A stretch of DNA of 14,544 bases from Desulfobacteraceae bacterium (lineage in GTDB: Bacteria > Desulfobacterota > Desulfobacteria > Desulfobacterales > UBA11574). The translations under genes and the position numbers were made by a program. Positions within the stretch are counted from its first letter, which is position 1; each line of letters begins with the position of its first letter. The notes beneath the pieces were generated by a model. The model made no database searches and was not told the origin of the DNA. It was given only the letters and a program-made list of their open reading frames with translations. The DNA is taken from contig DAOVAE010000005.1 in assembly GCA_030671225.1 (NCBI GenBank), forward strand, positions 1 to 14,544, read 5' to 3'. Positions 6,574 to 13,722 of the stretch are shown piece after piece.

Positions 6574-8064
6574 ATGGATAAAAAAAGCGACATTATAGAA
6601 AAACGAAAAAAGAAACTTTTAGACTTAAAAAAAGGCAATATTAATCTTTATCCCAATGATTTTGTTGTTTCGCATTCTGTTGGCGACATTAAAAAAGCCA
6701 TAGAAGAAGCACCGGATTACCTTGCCGAGGATGATCCTGTTTTTGCTGTTGCAGGTCGTATGATGGCCATAAACCGGTTCGGCAAGGCATCTTTTATCAG
6801 ATTCAGGGATCGAACCGGACAGCTTCAGGCCTATGTGAGAAAAGACAAAATCGGCGATAAAGCCTATAATCTTTTTAAACAGCTAGATATCGGCGATTTC
6901 GTCGGGCTGAGCGGAGGAATGTTCAAAACCCGAACAGGTGAGTGGACACTTCTGGTCAAGGAGTTAAAGCTCGTCTGTAAGTCAGCAAGACCGCTTCCGG
7001 AAAAATTTCACGGACTAAAAGACCCTGAAAAGCGTTATCGCAGACGCCACATCGATTTGATAATGAATTCAGATGTGCGGGATATTTTTATAAAACGGAG
7101 CAGGATAATTCAGGCCATGCGTACATTTCTTCTTGACCGGGATTTCCTTGAGGTGGAAACGCCTATGATGCAGACGGTTCCGGGTGGTGCCGAGGCCACA
7201 CCGTTTGTGACTCATCACAATGCCTTGGGCATGGACCTATTTTTGCGAATAGCTCCTGAACTTTATTTAAAGCGTCTGGTTATAGGAGGGTTTGAAAGAG
7301 TTTTCGAGATCAACAGAAGTTTTAGAAATGAAGGGGTTTCAACCCGTCACAATCCTGAATTTACCATGCTCGAATTTTATCAGGCTTACGCCAGATACGA
7401 TGATCTGATGGATCTGACCGAAGAGATGTTGTGTCATCTGGCCCGTAATTTGACGGGATCGACCTCAATACAATATCAAGGGAATATTATCGATTTGGGC
7501 GTCAAGTGGCGTCGAATCTCCCTTGCTTCCGCTCTGGAGGAGTTTGGCGGCATTGATGCCGGTCTGCTGAATGACCGGAAAGGTCTGCTTGAATTTGCTT
7601 CTTCAAACAGAATCAAGGTTACAAAGACCGGACGACTTGGGAAAATTGTAACAAAGCTTTTCGATGTGCTTGTGGAGCCGAAGCTCTTGCAGCCCACATT
7701 TGTTACAGGATACCCCGTAGAAGTTTCTCCGCTTTCCAGAAGGAGCGATATCTCGCCGGAACTTACGGATCGATTTGAACTATTCATCGCAGGGCATGAG
7801 ATCGCCAATGGATTTTCTGAGCTGAATGATCCTAATGACCAGAAAGAGCGTTTTTTGCAGCAGGTCGCAGACAGGGAAGCCGGCGACAAAGAGGCCCATT
7901 ACATGGACAAGGACTACATCGAAGCATTGGAGTACGGCATGCCCCCCACTGCCGGGGAGGGGATAGGGATTGACCGGCTTGCCATGCTGTTCACCGATTC
8001 CCCTTCAATCCGGGAAGTTATTCTTTTCCCGCATATGAAACCGGTTGAAAGGGATAAGGGGTAA
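6574..8064 (+). CDS. lysS: Lysyl-tRNA synthetase, class II
   Basis: 496 aa, close to the usual bacterial length of about 500. It charges tRNA-Lys with lysine using ATP in the cytoplasm. An OB-fold anticodon-binding domain occupies about 56-140. The class II catalytic motifs follow: motif 1 FLEVETPMM from 191, with PGGAEATPF just after; motif 2 FERVFEINRSFRNEG from 240, continuing into TRHNPEFTMLEFYQAY; motif 3 GEGIGIDRLAML from 461. The N-terminus (MDKKSDIIEKRKKKLLDLK) looks like a normal LysRS start. No Shine-Dalgarno is visible before the ATG. A perfect -35 hexamer ttgaca (6501-6506) lies just after the kinase stop, but no good -10 matches it. The family order lysS then lol genes is what I expect in Deltaproteobacteria. 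Nothing looks defective. Confidence 0.97.
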   Translation: MDKKSDIIEKRKKKLLDLKKGNINLYPNDFVVSHSVGDIKKAIEEAPDYLAEDDPVFAVAGRMMAINRFGKASFIRFRDRTGQLQAYVRKDKIGDKAYNLFKQLDIGDFVGLSGGMFKTRTGEWTLLVKELKLVCKSARPLPEKFHGLKDPEKRYRRRHIDLIMNSDVRDIFIKRSRIIQAMRTFLLDRDFLEVETPMMQTVPGGAEATPFVTHHNALGMDLFLRIAPELYLKRLVIGGFERVFEINRSFRNEGVSTRHNPEFTMLEFYQAYARYDDLMDLTEEMLCHLARNLTGSTSIQYQGNIIDLGVKWRRISLASALEEFGGIDAGLLNDRKGLLEFASSNRIKVTKTGRLGKIVTKLFDVLVEPKLLQPTFVTGYPVEVSPLSRRSDISPELTDRFELFIAGHEIANGFSELNDPNDQKERFLQQVADREAGDKEAHYMDKDYIEALEYGMPPTAGEGIGIDRLAMLFTDSPSIREVILFPHMKPVERDKG

Positions 8065-8122
8065 CAGGTGATGGGGTATGGATTTAAAAGCCATAAACCT
8101 AACCCGGACAAGCCGGAACCTG

Positions 8123-8150
8123 ATTGACTATTGATTATTGAAGATTGAAT
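8123..8150 (+). repeat. Heptanucleotide tandem array A (attgaNN x4)
   Basis: Four consecutive 7-base units: attgact, attgatt, attgaag, attgaat. A degenerate fifth unit, atttgtt, follows. The first five bases are identical in all four units. Array B downstream is the same motif on the other strand. Confidence 0.75.
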
Positions 8151-8201
8151 ATTTGTTGAATCGCTTCGCTCTATCTTTCTTATATAAATTGTTAGATTTC
8201 C

Positions 8202-8236
8202 TTCAATTTTCAATATTCAATCGAAAATATTCAATT
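8202..8236 (-). repeat. Heptanucleotide tandem array B, inverted relative to array A
   Basis: Units ttcaatt, ttcaata, ttcaatc, gaaaata and ttcaatt keep a strict 7-base step; four of five share ttcaat, the complement of the attgaa core in array A. With array A and the flanking ctctatctt/aagatagag pair it could fold into a long imperfect stem-loop across about 8123-8249. Confidence 0.7.
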
Positions 8237-8269
8237 GTTCAAGATAGAGAAAGTTGGCCAATTATTTTT

Positions 8270-8297
8270 TTGCCACAAAATGCAAAGATTTTACAAT
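8270..8297 (+). promoter_or_regulatory. Candidate sigma-70 promoter for the lol-bamA-ompH-lpxD run
   Basis: ttgcca (8270-8275) and tacaat (8292-8297) match consensus -35 and -10 hexamers at 5/6 each, with a 16-base spacer. Transcription would begin near 8304, giving a leader of about 100 bases that carries the 8342-8364 hairpin and the third heptamer array. This is pattern matching only. Confidence 0.45.
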
Positions 8298-8368
8298 TAA
8301 GGAACTATTACCTATTTACACATAACCCGTTAAATATTATTCGTTATTTGTTAATAGAATAACGGATG

Positions 8369-8396
8369 ACTAATAACTGATAACCGATAACTAATA
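8369..8396 (+). repeat. Heptanucleotide tandem array C abutting the lolC start
   Basis: Four 7-base units: actaata, actgata, accgata, actaata. A partial unit, acgatgt, runs up to the ATG at 8405. The array takes the place of a Shine-Dalgarno for lolC; no GGAG-like sequence is present there. Confidence 0.75.
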
Positions 8397-8404
8397 ACGA
8401 TGTT

Positions 8405-9640
8405 ATGTCTTTTGAATATTTCATAGGTGGTCGCTATCTCAGAGCCAAACAGAAAGAGACTTTTGTTTCGTTAATTACCATGCTTTCCGTTGCTGGTGTA
8501 GCCGTGGGGGTCATGGCGTTGATCGTGGTAATTGCTGTCATGGCCGGCTTTGAGTCTGAGCTTAAGCACCGTATACTCAGGGTTGAGTCGCATGTTGTGT
8601 TAATGCGCCACGGAAACTCCTTTTCCGACTATCACAAAATATTGGACCAGGTCGTTAACACCGACGGGGTTGAGGCAGCCACACCGTTTATTTATACCCA
8701 GATCATGCTCCGTTCATCATCAAGAGTGTCCGGGGCTGTTTTAAGAGGTATAGATCCGGAGTCTGCCGGTGGTGTAATAAAGGTTTTAGAAAATTCGGCT
8801 TTGCTAAATATTGAGAAGATTCATCAGGGAGACGACACAACAGGTTCTGTGCCGGGTATCATTCTTGGAAAAGAACTTGCCAGAAATCTGGGTGTCGGCA
8901 TAGGTGATGCGGTCTATCTGATATCATCCCGGGGGATGATCTCTCCCATGGGATACCTGCCCGCCATGAAGCGTTTCCAGGTGGGAGGCCTGTTTGAGTC
9001 CGGTATGTATGAATATGATGGATCCCTGGCTTACATCCACTTAAGAGACGCCCAGAAAATTTTGCATATGGAAGATTCTATCACCGGTATCGAAGTTAGG
9101 GTAAATGATATCTATGATGCAAGGAAGATAGCAGACAAGATAGTTGCTGCCATAGGGTTCCCATACTGGGCCAAGGATTGGATGCAGATGAATTACAATC
9201 TGTTTTCCGCTCTTAAGCTGGAAAAGACGGTCATGTTTATTATTCTGGCGCTTATCGTTCTTGTGGCAGCATTTAACATCGCAAGCACGCTGATTATGAT
9301 GGTGATGGGGAAGACCAGAGATATTGCCATATTAAAGGCCATGGGAGCAATGGACGGCAGCATCAGGAAGATTTTTATCTTCAAGGGAATGATCATCGGT
9401 TCCGTAGGCACTACGCTGGGCGTATGCTTTGGGTTTATAATGTGTAAGTTGCTTGAAAAATATAAATTTATCGAGCTTCCGGGAGATGTATACTATATCT
9501 CAACCCTTCCGGTAAGACTTGAGGCTCTGGATGTTTTTATAATATCTGCCGCTGCAATTGTGATCTGTTTTGTAGCCACACTATATCCGGCACGACAGGC
9601 GTCCAAACTCAACCCTGTTGAGGCAATCCGTTATGGTTAA
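8405..9640 (+). CDS. lolC: Lipoprotein-releasing ABC transporter permease LolC/LolE
   Basis: 411 aa, the normal LolC/LolE length. It forms the inner-membrane part of the Lol complex, which extracts outer-membrane-destined lipoproteins and passes them to LolA. Sequence evidence: the typical opening FIGGRYLRAKQKETFVSLI, one N-terminal membrane segment (about 21-47), a large periplasmic MacB-like domain, then three C-terminal membrane segments (about 274-303, 322-350 and 375-397). It ends with LYPARQASKLNPVEAIRYG, the conserved FtsX/LolC tail. The mid-membrane AxNIASTL segment and the cytoplasmic GKTRDIAILKAMGA loop that contacts the ATPase are present. Only one permease gene precedes lolD, so a homodimer or a second permease elsewhere is possible; LolC versus LolE cannot be decided. 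The stop overlaps lolD by 8 bases. Confidence 0.93.
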   Translation: MSFEYFIGGRYLRAKQKETFVSLITMLSVAGVAVGVMALIVVIAVMAGFESELKHRILRVESHVVLMRHGNSFSDYHKILDQVVNTDGVEAATPFIYTQIMLRSSSRVSGAVLRGIDPESAGGVIKVLENSALLNIEKIHQGDDTTGSVPGIILGKELARNLGVGIGDAVYLISSRGMISPMGYLPAMKRFQVGGLFESGMYEYDGSLAYIHLRDAQKILHMEDSITGIEVRVNDIYDARKIADKIVAAIGFPYWAKDWMQMNYNLFSALKLEKTVMFIILALIVLVAAFNIASTLIMMVMGKTRDIAILKAMGAMDGSIRKIFIFKGMIIGSVGTTLGVCFGFIMCKLLEKYKFIELPGDVYYISTLPVRLEALDVFIISAAAIVICFVATLYPARQASKLNPVEAIRYG

Positions 9641-10367
9641 CTCCGGGAACAACAGCAAGAAAATTGTTGCAGACCATTTTGTGTCTATAAGAGGTTTATG
9701 CAAGAGTTTCGAAAACAGCGGCGTCCGTATTGATATCTTAAATGGGGTAAACCTTGATTTGAATGCCGGAGAAACCCTGGCAATAGTCGGAGCATCGGGA
9801 ATCGGCAAGTCTACGCTGCTCCACATACTGGGAACGCTCGATCGGCCCGATAGCGGGACGTATCTTTTCCGGGGAGAGGATATCTTTGTATTTGATAATG
9901 ACAGGCTGGCACAATTTCGAAACGAGTCTTTCGGTTTTGTGTTCCAGTTCCATTATCTGCTCCCAGAGTTTTCCGCTCTTGAAAATACAATGATGCCGGC
10001 ACTGATTAAAGGGCTGAGCAAGCAAAAAGCCGGGGATGCTGCAGAGGCTATCCTTGTCAGGGTAGGACTTAAAGACAGGTTGTATTTCAGGGTCGGTAAA
10101 CTTTCAGGGGGTGAACAGCAACGGGTTGCGCTGGCCAGAGCCCTTGTTCTAAACCCTGCTATTCTTTTGGCCGATGAGCCCTCAGGAAATCTTGATAAGA
10201 AAAGCAGCGAGCTCGTCCATGACTTGCTTCTGGAGTTAAACAAAGAATTTTGCATGACTCTGGTAGTGGTGACACACAACATGGAACTTGCGTCCTATAT
10301 GTCACGTAGCATGACGATCGTCGACGGACAGCTGGTAAAATTTGGGGCTTATGAATTTAAGGATTAG
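9633..10367 (+). CDS. lolD: Lipoprotein-releasing ABC transporter ATP-binding protein LolD
   Basis: 244 aa. It supplies ATP hydrolysis for lipoprotein release by the adjacent permease. Motifs: Walker A GASGIGKST (53-61), the Q-loop stretch FVFQFHYLLPEFSALEN, signature LSGGEQ (157-162), Walker B ILLADEP (177-183) and the switch histidine H215. The HxLLPEFxALEN run after the Q-loop is typical of LolD among MacB-type ATPases. I choose ATG 9633 because GAGG at 9620-9623 lies 9 bases upstream; a TTG at 9618 would be the only longer start. Overlap with lolC suggests translational coupling. The gene ends 16 bases before the bamA start I prefer. Confidence 0.95.
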   Translation: MVNSGNNSKKIVADHFVSIRGLCKSFENSGVRIDILNGVNLDLNAGETLAIVGASGIGKSTLLHILGTLDRPDSGTYLFRGEDIFVFDNDRLAQFRNESFGFVFQFHYLLPEFSALENTMMPALIKGLSKQKAGDAAEAILVRVGLKDRLYFRVGKLSGGEQQRVALARALVLNPAILLADEPSGNLDKKSSELVHDLLLELNKEFCMTLVVVTHNMELASYMSRSMTIVDGQLVKFGAYEFKD

Positions 10368-10383
10368 GGCATTTAGGAATTTT

Positions 10384-13008
10384 ATGTTAAAATATTTAGG
10401 TTTGATTGTTGTCGCAATACTATATTTTTTACCGAACACGGCACGTTCTTTAGAAACAGTACGAGTGGTGGTATTACCATTTGAAATACATGCTGTTAAA
10501 GATCTTTCATATATGCAAACCGAGATTTCGGGTATGATCAAAAGAGACCTCAAACAGGACGGTGCTACTATACTGGAACCGGAAATTATTTCTGATCTTG
10601 CATGGGAGAAAGTTGCTGAAACTGTCGAAGGAATTCGGAATTTTGGTGTTAAAAGCGGTGCCGACTATGTTATCTGGGGCAGCTTGACCTGTATCGGGCA
10701 AAAGTTCAGCCTGGATGCAAAGATGATAAAATCTTTTGGAGAAGGGTCTGTCGGTGTTTTTGTTAAAGAGGGCCGGGGCATAGAAAATGTGCTCGGAATC
10801 GTGAAGCAGCTCGTCCGGGATATAAGTATGAAACTTTTTAAGCGGGAAAAGGTTGCCAAAGTGCTTATTACCGGTAATAAGCGTATAGAGGGAGACGCTA
10901 TCAAAAAAATTATCAAAACAAAGCCCGGCGACGTATATCTTGCCAAAAGCCTTTCCCAAGATCTTAAGGCTGTATATTCAATGGGATATTTTGAGGATAT
11001 CCGGATTGAGGCCGAAGAAAGCCCCCAAGGCAAGGTAATAATATTCAAGATAAAGGAAAAACCGACTATCCGGATTATTCGTTTTAAAGGAAATAAGGTC
11101 TACAAGGATGACGAGATTAAAGAAAACTTAAGTATTCGGACAGGTTCAATACTGAATATATTTAAGGTTCGCAGCAACATTAAACTGATAGAAGAGCTTT
11201 ATAAAGAAAAGAGCTATCATAATGTAAAAGTTACTTACAATATTCAACAGCTAGAAAATAATCAGGCTGATCTGGAATTCGTTATCCAGGAGGGTGAAAA
11301 AATCCTGATAAGGCATATCATATTTGAAGGGAACAACGCTTATACCGACAAGAAACTGAAAAAAATGATGAAGGTGTCTGAAAAGGGTTTCTTTTCGTGG
11401 ATGACCTCATCCGGAGATCTGAACAGGGAGGATCTCGAACAGGATGTCGTCAAACTTTCAGCTTTTTATTACAATAACGGTTATATCCAGGCCAGGGTAG
11501 GGGAACCGCAAATTGAATTTCAGGTAGACGGGATAGATATTACAATAAAAATTGATGAAGGGCTACGGTTCAAGGTCGGGAAGGTGGATATAACCGGTGA
11601 CCTTGTCTTATCCGAGGAGGAATTGCGGAAAAAGTTAAAAATTACCAAGGAAGCCTATTATAGCCGTGGAGTGGTGCGTAACGATGTGCTGGCTCTTACG
11701 GATTTGTACTCAGATGAGGGTTACGCCTACGCCGAAATATTCCCCAGGATTGACAAAAATTTCGATGAATTGATGGTTAATATTACCTACGTTGTCGCAA
11801 AACGTAAACAGGTCTATTTTGAAAACATTATTATCGGCGGGAACACAAAGACCAGGGACAAGGTTATCCGGCGTGAACTTAAGGTGTATGAACAGGAACT
11901 TTTCAGCGGTAAGGGGCTAAAACGGAGCGTACGCAACCTTTACAGGCTCGATTATTTCGAGGACATAAAGGTTGACACTGTCAAGGGGAGTGCCGACGAC
12001 AAAATGATTTTAAAAATCGATGTTACTGAAAAGCCCACCGGCACTTTTGCCTTTGGTGCTGGTTACAGCAGCGTGGAAAATGTTTTTGGCATGGCCTCCA
12101 TTACCCAGAGGAACTTTTTGGGGCGCGGCCAGATCCTTCAACTTGACGCCGAATTAGGAGGGACAACAACCCTGTATAGACTGAATTTTACGGAACCCTG
12201 GCTGTTTGATATTCCTCTGTCAGCAAGATTTGATCTGTATGACTGGGATACCGATTATGATTTATACGACAAGCACGGTCAGGGAGGAGGTGTAAAGTTC
12301 AGCTACCCTGTCTATGATTTTGTGCGTGCATATATTGGTTATAATTACGAAGTTGCAGATATAGAAAATATTGACGAGAATGCTTCGGAATCGATAAAAG
12401 AACTGGAAGGCGAGAATACAACAAGCAGTATAACCACCGGGTTGATTTACGACTCGAGGAACAAGATTTATAATCCCACAGAAGGATCCAGGCACAGTAT
12501 ATCAGTGGAATATGCCGGCATTGGCGGAGATGTCGCCTTTACAAAATATCTGGGGGAAACCGGGTGGTACATAAATGTGTTTTGGGATTTAGTGACTTTT
12601 CTGCATGGGGAAATCGGTTATGTCGAGGAAAACTCAAGCGGAACGCTCCCGGATTATGAACGATTTTATCTGGGAGGTCTAAACTCATTGCGCGGCTATG
12701 ACTGGCGAGACGTGCACGTTTTAGATGAAAACGGCGATGAAATAGGAGGAGACAAGTTTGTACAATTTAATGTAGAAATTCTATTTCCCCTGCTGAAGAA
12801 GGAAGGGCTTGTTGGTCTTTTATTTTATGATACGGGAAATGTTTATAATGATCATGAGAGTATAGACCTTGGCGATCTGAGAAAAACCGCGGGATTCGGT
12901 TTCAGATGGTATTCTCCCATGGGCCCTATCCGTCTTGAGAGGGGGTACATAATTGATAGCGAGGGATCAGGGGGACAGTGGGAATTTGGAATGGGCGGGG
13001 CTTTTTGA
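10384..13008 (+). CDS. bamA: Outer-membrane assembly factor BamA with an extra TolB-N/CsgG-like N-terminal domain
   Basis: 874 aa from ATG 10384, longer than the ~810 aa of E. coli. Signal peptide 1-22 (hydrophobic core LGLIVVAILYFL, cut near ARS|LE). Residues ~26-152 are an alpha/beta domain with VRVVVLPF, then GADYVIWGSLT (92-102) and KFSLDAKMI, resembling the TolB N-terminal domain or CsgG-like folds. Five POTRA domains begin near 156, 227, 307, 396 and 477, each with the usual FxGN or IxGN-like opening. The beta-barrel runs ~552-874, with LRGY at 769-772 in place of VRGF and the C-terminal beta-signal WEFGMGGAF ending in Phe. BamA inserts beta-barrel proteins into the outer membrane. AGGA at 10375-10378 favours the 10384 start; ATG 10351 and TTG 10342 in frame would give a longer, poorer signal sequence overlapping lolD. 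Confidence 0.95.
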   Translation: MLKYLGLIVVAILYFLPNTARSLETVRVVVLPFEIHAVKDLSYMQTEISGMIKRDLKQDGATILEPEIISDLAWEKVAETVEGIRNFGVKSGADYVIWGSLTCIGQKFSLDAKMIKSFGEGSVGVFVKEGRGIENVLGIVKQLVRDISMKLFKREKVAKVLITGNKRIEGDAIKKIIKTKPGDVYLAKSLSQDLKAVYSMGYFEDIRIEAEESPQGKVIIFKIKEKPTIRIIRFKGNKVYKDDEIKENLSIRTGSILNIFKVRSNIKLIEELYKEKSYHNVKVTYNIQQLENNQADLEFVIQEGEKILIRHIIFEGNNAYTDKKLKKMMKVSEKGFFSWMTSSGDLNREDLEQDVVKLSAFYYNNGYIQARVGEPQIEFQVDGIDITIKIDEGLRFKVGKVDITGDLVLSEEELRKKLKITKEAYYSRGVVRNDVLALTDLYSDEGYAYAEIFPRIDKNFDELMVNITYVVAKRKQVYFENIIIGGNTKTRDKVIRRELKVYEQELFSGKGLKRSVRNLYRLDYFEDIKVDTVKGSADDKMILKIDVTEKPTGTFAFGAGYSSVENVFGMASITQRNFLGRGQILQLDAELGGTTTLYRLNFTEPWLFDIPLSARFDLYDWDTDYDLYDKHGQGGGVKFSYPVYDFVRAYIGYNYEVADIENIDENASESIKELEGENTTSSITTGLIYDSRNKIYNPTEGSRHSISVEYAGIGGDVAFTKYLGETGWYINVFWDLVTFLHGEIGYVEENSSGTLPDYERFYLGGLNSLRGYDWRDVHVLDENGDEIGGDKFVQFNVEILFPLLKKEGLVGLLFYDTGNVYNDHESIDLGDLRKTAGFGFRWYSPMGPIRLERGYIIDSEGSGGQWEFGMGGAF

Positions 13009-13028
13009 TAACTATGAATGTTTAAATA

Positions 13029-13052
13029 GTTGAGTGGTTGAGCAGTTGAGTT
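13029..13052 (+). repeat. Octanucleotide tandem array between bamA and ompH
   Basis: Three consecutive 8-base units: gttgagtg, gttgagca, gttgagtt. The first six bases are identical in each. The array lies 20 bases after the bamA stop. Confidence 0.65.
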
Positions 13053-13062
13053 GTAAATGTAG

Positions 13063-13081
13063 CACAGGCTTTTAGCCTGTG
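13063..13081. repeat. REP-like perfect hairpin
   Basis: cacaggct (13063-13070) and agcctgtg (13074-13081) form a perfect 8-bp stem with a three-base loop, preceded by gtag. I recall very similar 'caggct..agcctg' palindromes as dispersed REP-like elements in several phyla, so this is probably one copy of such a family; it could also slow transcription or protect the bamA message. No T-run follows. Confidence 0.6.
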
Positions 13082-13133
13082 AATGACCAATGATAAATGA
13101 CAAATGAACAGACTGTTTCTGAAGGAGGATAAA

Positions 13134-13697
13134 ATGCGAACTTGTAAAGGGACTTTTGTGGCAATAGTAATTTGTTTTTGTTTGCTTGCTGCTTCTTCTT
13201 ATGGGGCAGATGTTGCCAAAATAGGTATTGTAGATTTTCAGAGAATTCTTGAGACATCAAGTGCCGGCAAAAAGGCAATGGCTGAAGTCAATAAACGGGG
13301 GAAAAAGATAGAAGCTGATCTCAAGAAAAAGGGAGAGGAAATCGAAGCAATAAAAAAGAAGCTTGAACGTGAAGCTCTTGTGATGAGCAAGGAGATGCGG
13401 GAAGAGAAAGAACGTGAAATAAGAATAAATATCAATGACTTTAAATCGTTACAGAAAAGATATGTGGCTGAGTTCAAGGAGCATGAAAAAAGACTTGTCG
13501 GACGAATCCAAGGAGAGGTTCTACAGATTATTACTGAAATGGGTAAAAAGGAAGGTTTTCTCCTTATCTTTGAAAAACGAGAGGCCGGAGTGATGTATTC
13601 CCCAAACACAATCGATATAACCGACCGGTTAATCCAGAAATACAATGCCAGTTTTGCCCGGAAAGCTGAAAACAATAAAAAAACAAAGAAAAAATGA
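13134..13697 (+). CDS. skp: Periplasmic chaperone OmpH/Skp
   Basis: 187 aa. Signal peptide of about 24-25 residues (MRTCKG, then a hydrophobic stretch ending near SSYGA). The mature protein opens with AKIGIVDFQRIL, the characteristic OmpH/Skp first strand, followed by a long charged coiled coil (about 50-130, rich in Lys and Glu) and a C-terminal strand-helix part (GFLLIFEKREAGVMYSP, ITDRLIQKYNASF). The tail is lysine-rich. Skp trimers hold unfolded outer-membrane proteins in the periplasm and deliver them to BamA, encoded just upstream. The start at 13134 is set by a strong AGGAGG at 13123-13128 with a 5-base gap; an in-frame ATG at 13104 would include the ribosome binding site in the coding sequence. 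lpxD begins 25 bases after the stop. Confidence 0.92.
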   Translation: MRTCKGTFVAIVICFCLLAASSYGADVAKIGIVDFQRILETSSAGKKAMAEVNKRGKKIEADLKKKGEEIEAIKKKLEREALVMSKEMREEKEREIRININDFKSLQKRYVAEFKEHEKRLVGRIQGEVLQIITEMGKKEGFLLIFEKREAGVMYSPNTIDITDRLIQKYNASFARKAENNKKTKKK

Positions 13698-13722
13698 TCA
13701 AAGCCACCAGGTATAATTTAAA

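Larger units (their letters stand above)
8065..8404. other. AT-rich lysS-lolC spacer built largely of 7-bp repeats
   Basis: This 340-base spacer has no convincing gene; a 74-codon frame at 8138-8362 runs through the repeats and is judged spurious. It contains three heptanucleotide arrays (8123-8150, 8202-8236, 8369-8396), an inverted pair ctctatctt (8169-8177) / aagatagag (8241-8249), a good candidate promoter (8270-8297), and a 7-bp hairpin cgttatt (8342-8348) / aataacg (8358-8364). No clear intrinsic terminator follows lysS. Confidence 0.65.

Noticed and set aside
8138..8362. 74-codon open frame in the lysS-lolC spacer
   Set aside because: It runs through heptamer repeats, has AT-driven composition (Leu, Ile, Tyr, Asn), no ribosome binding site and no recognisable motif.
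9618..9632. TTG start five codons upstream for lolD
   Set aside because: ATG 9633 has GAGG nine bases before it; the TTG would overlap that Shine-Dalgarno.
11142..11156. 15-base exact match between bamA coding sequence and 2731-2745 upstream of the radical SAM gene
   Set aside because: A single 15-base match inside a well-conserved POTRA coding region, with no extended similarity on either side; chance is the simplest explanation.
13238..13675. 145-codon minus-strand frame within ompH
   Set aside because: It mirrors the Lys/Glu-rich coiled coil, giving Ser/Phe/Leu-rich nonsense; the plus frame has a strong ribosome binding site and Skp features.
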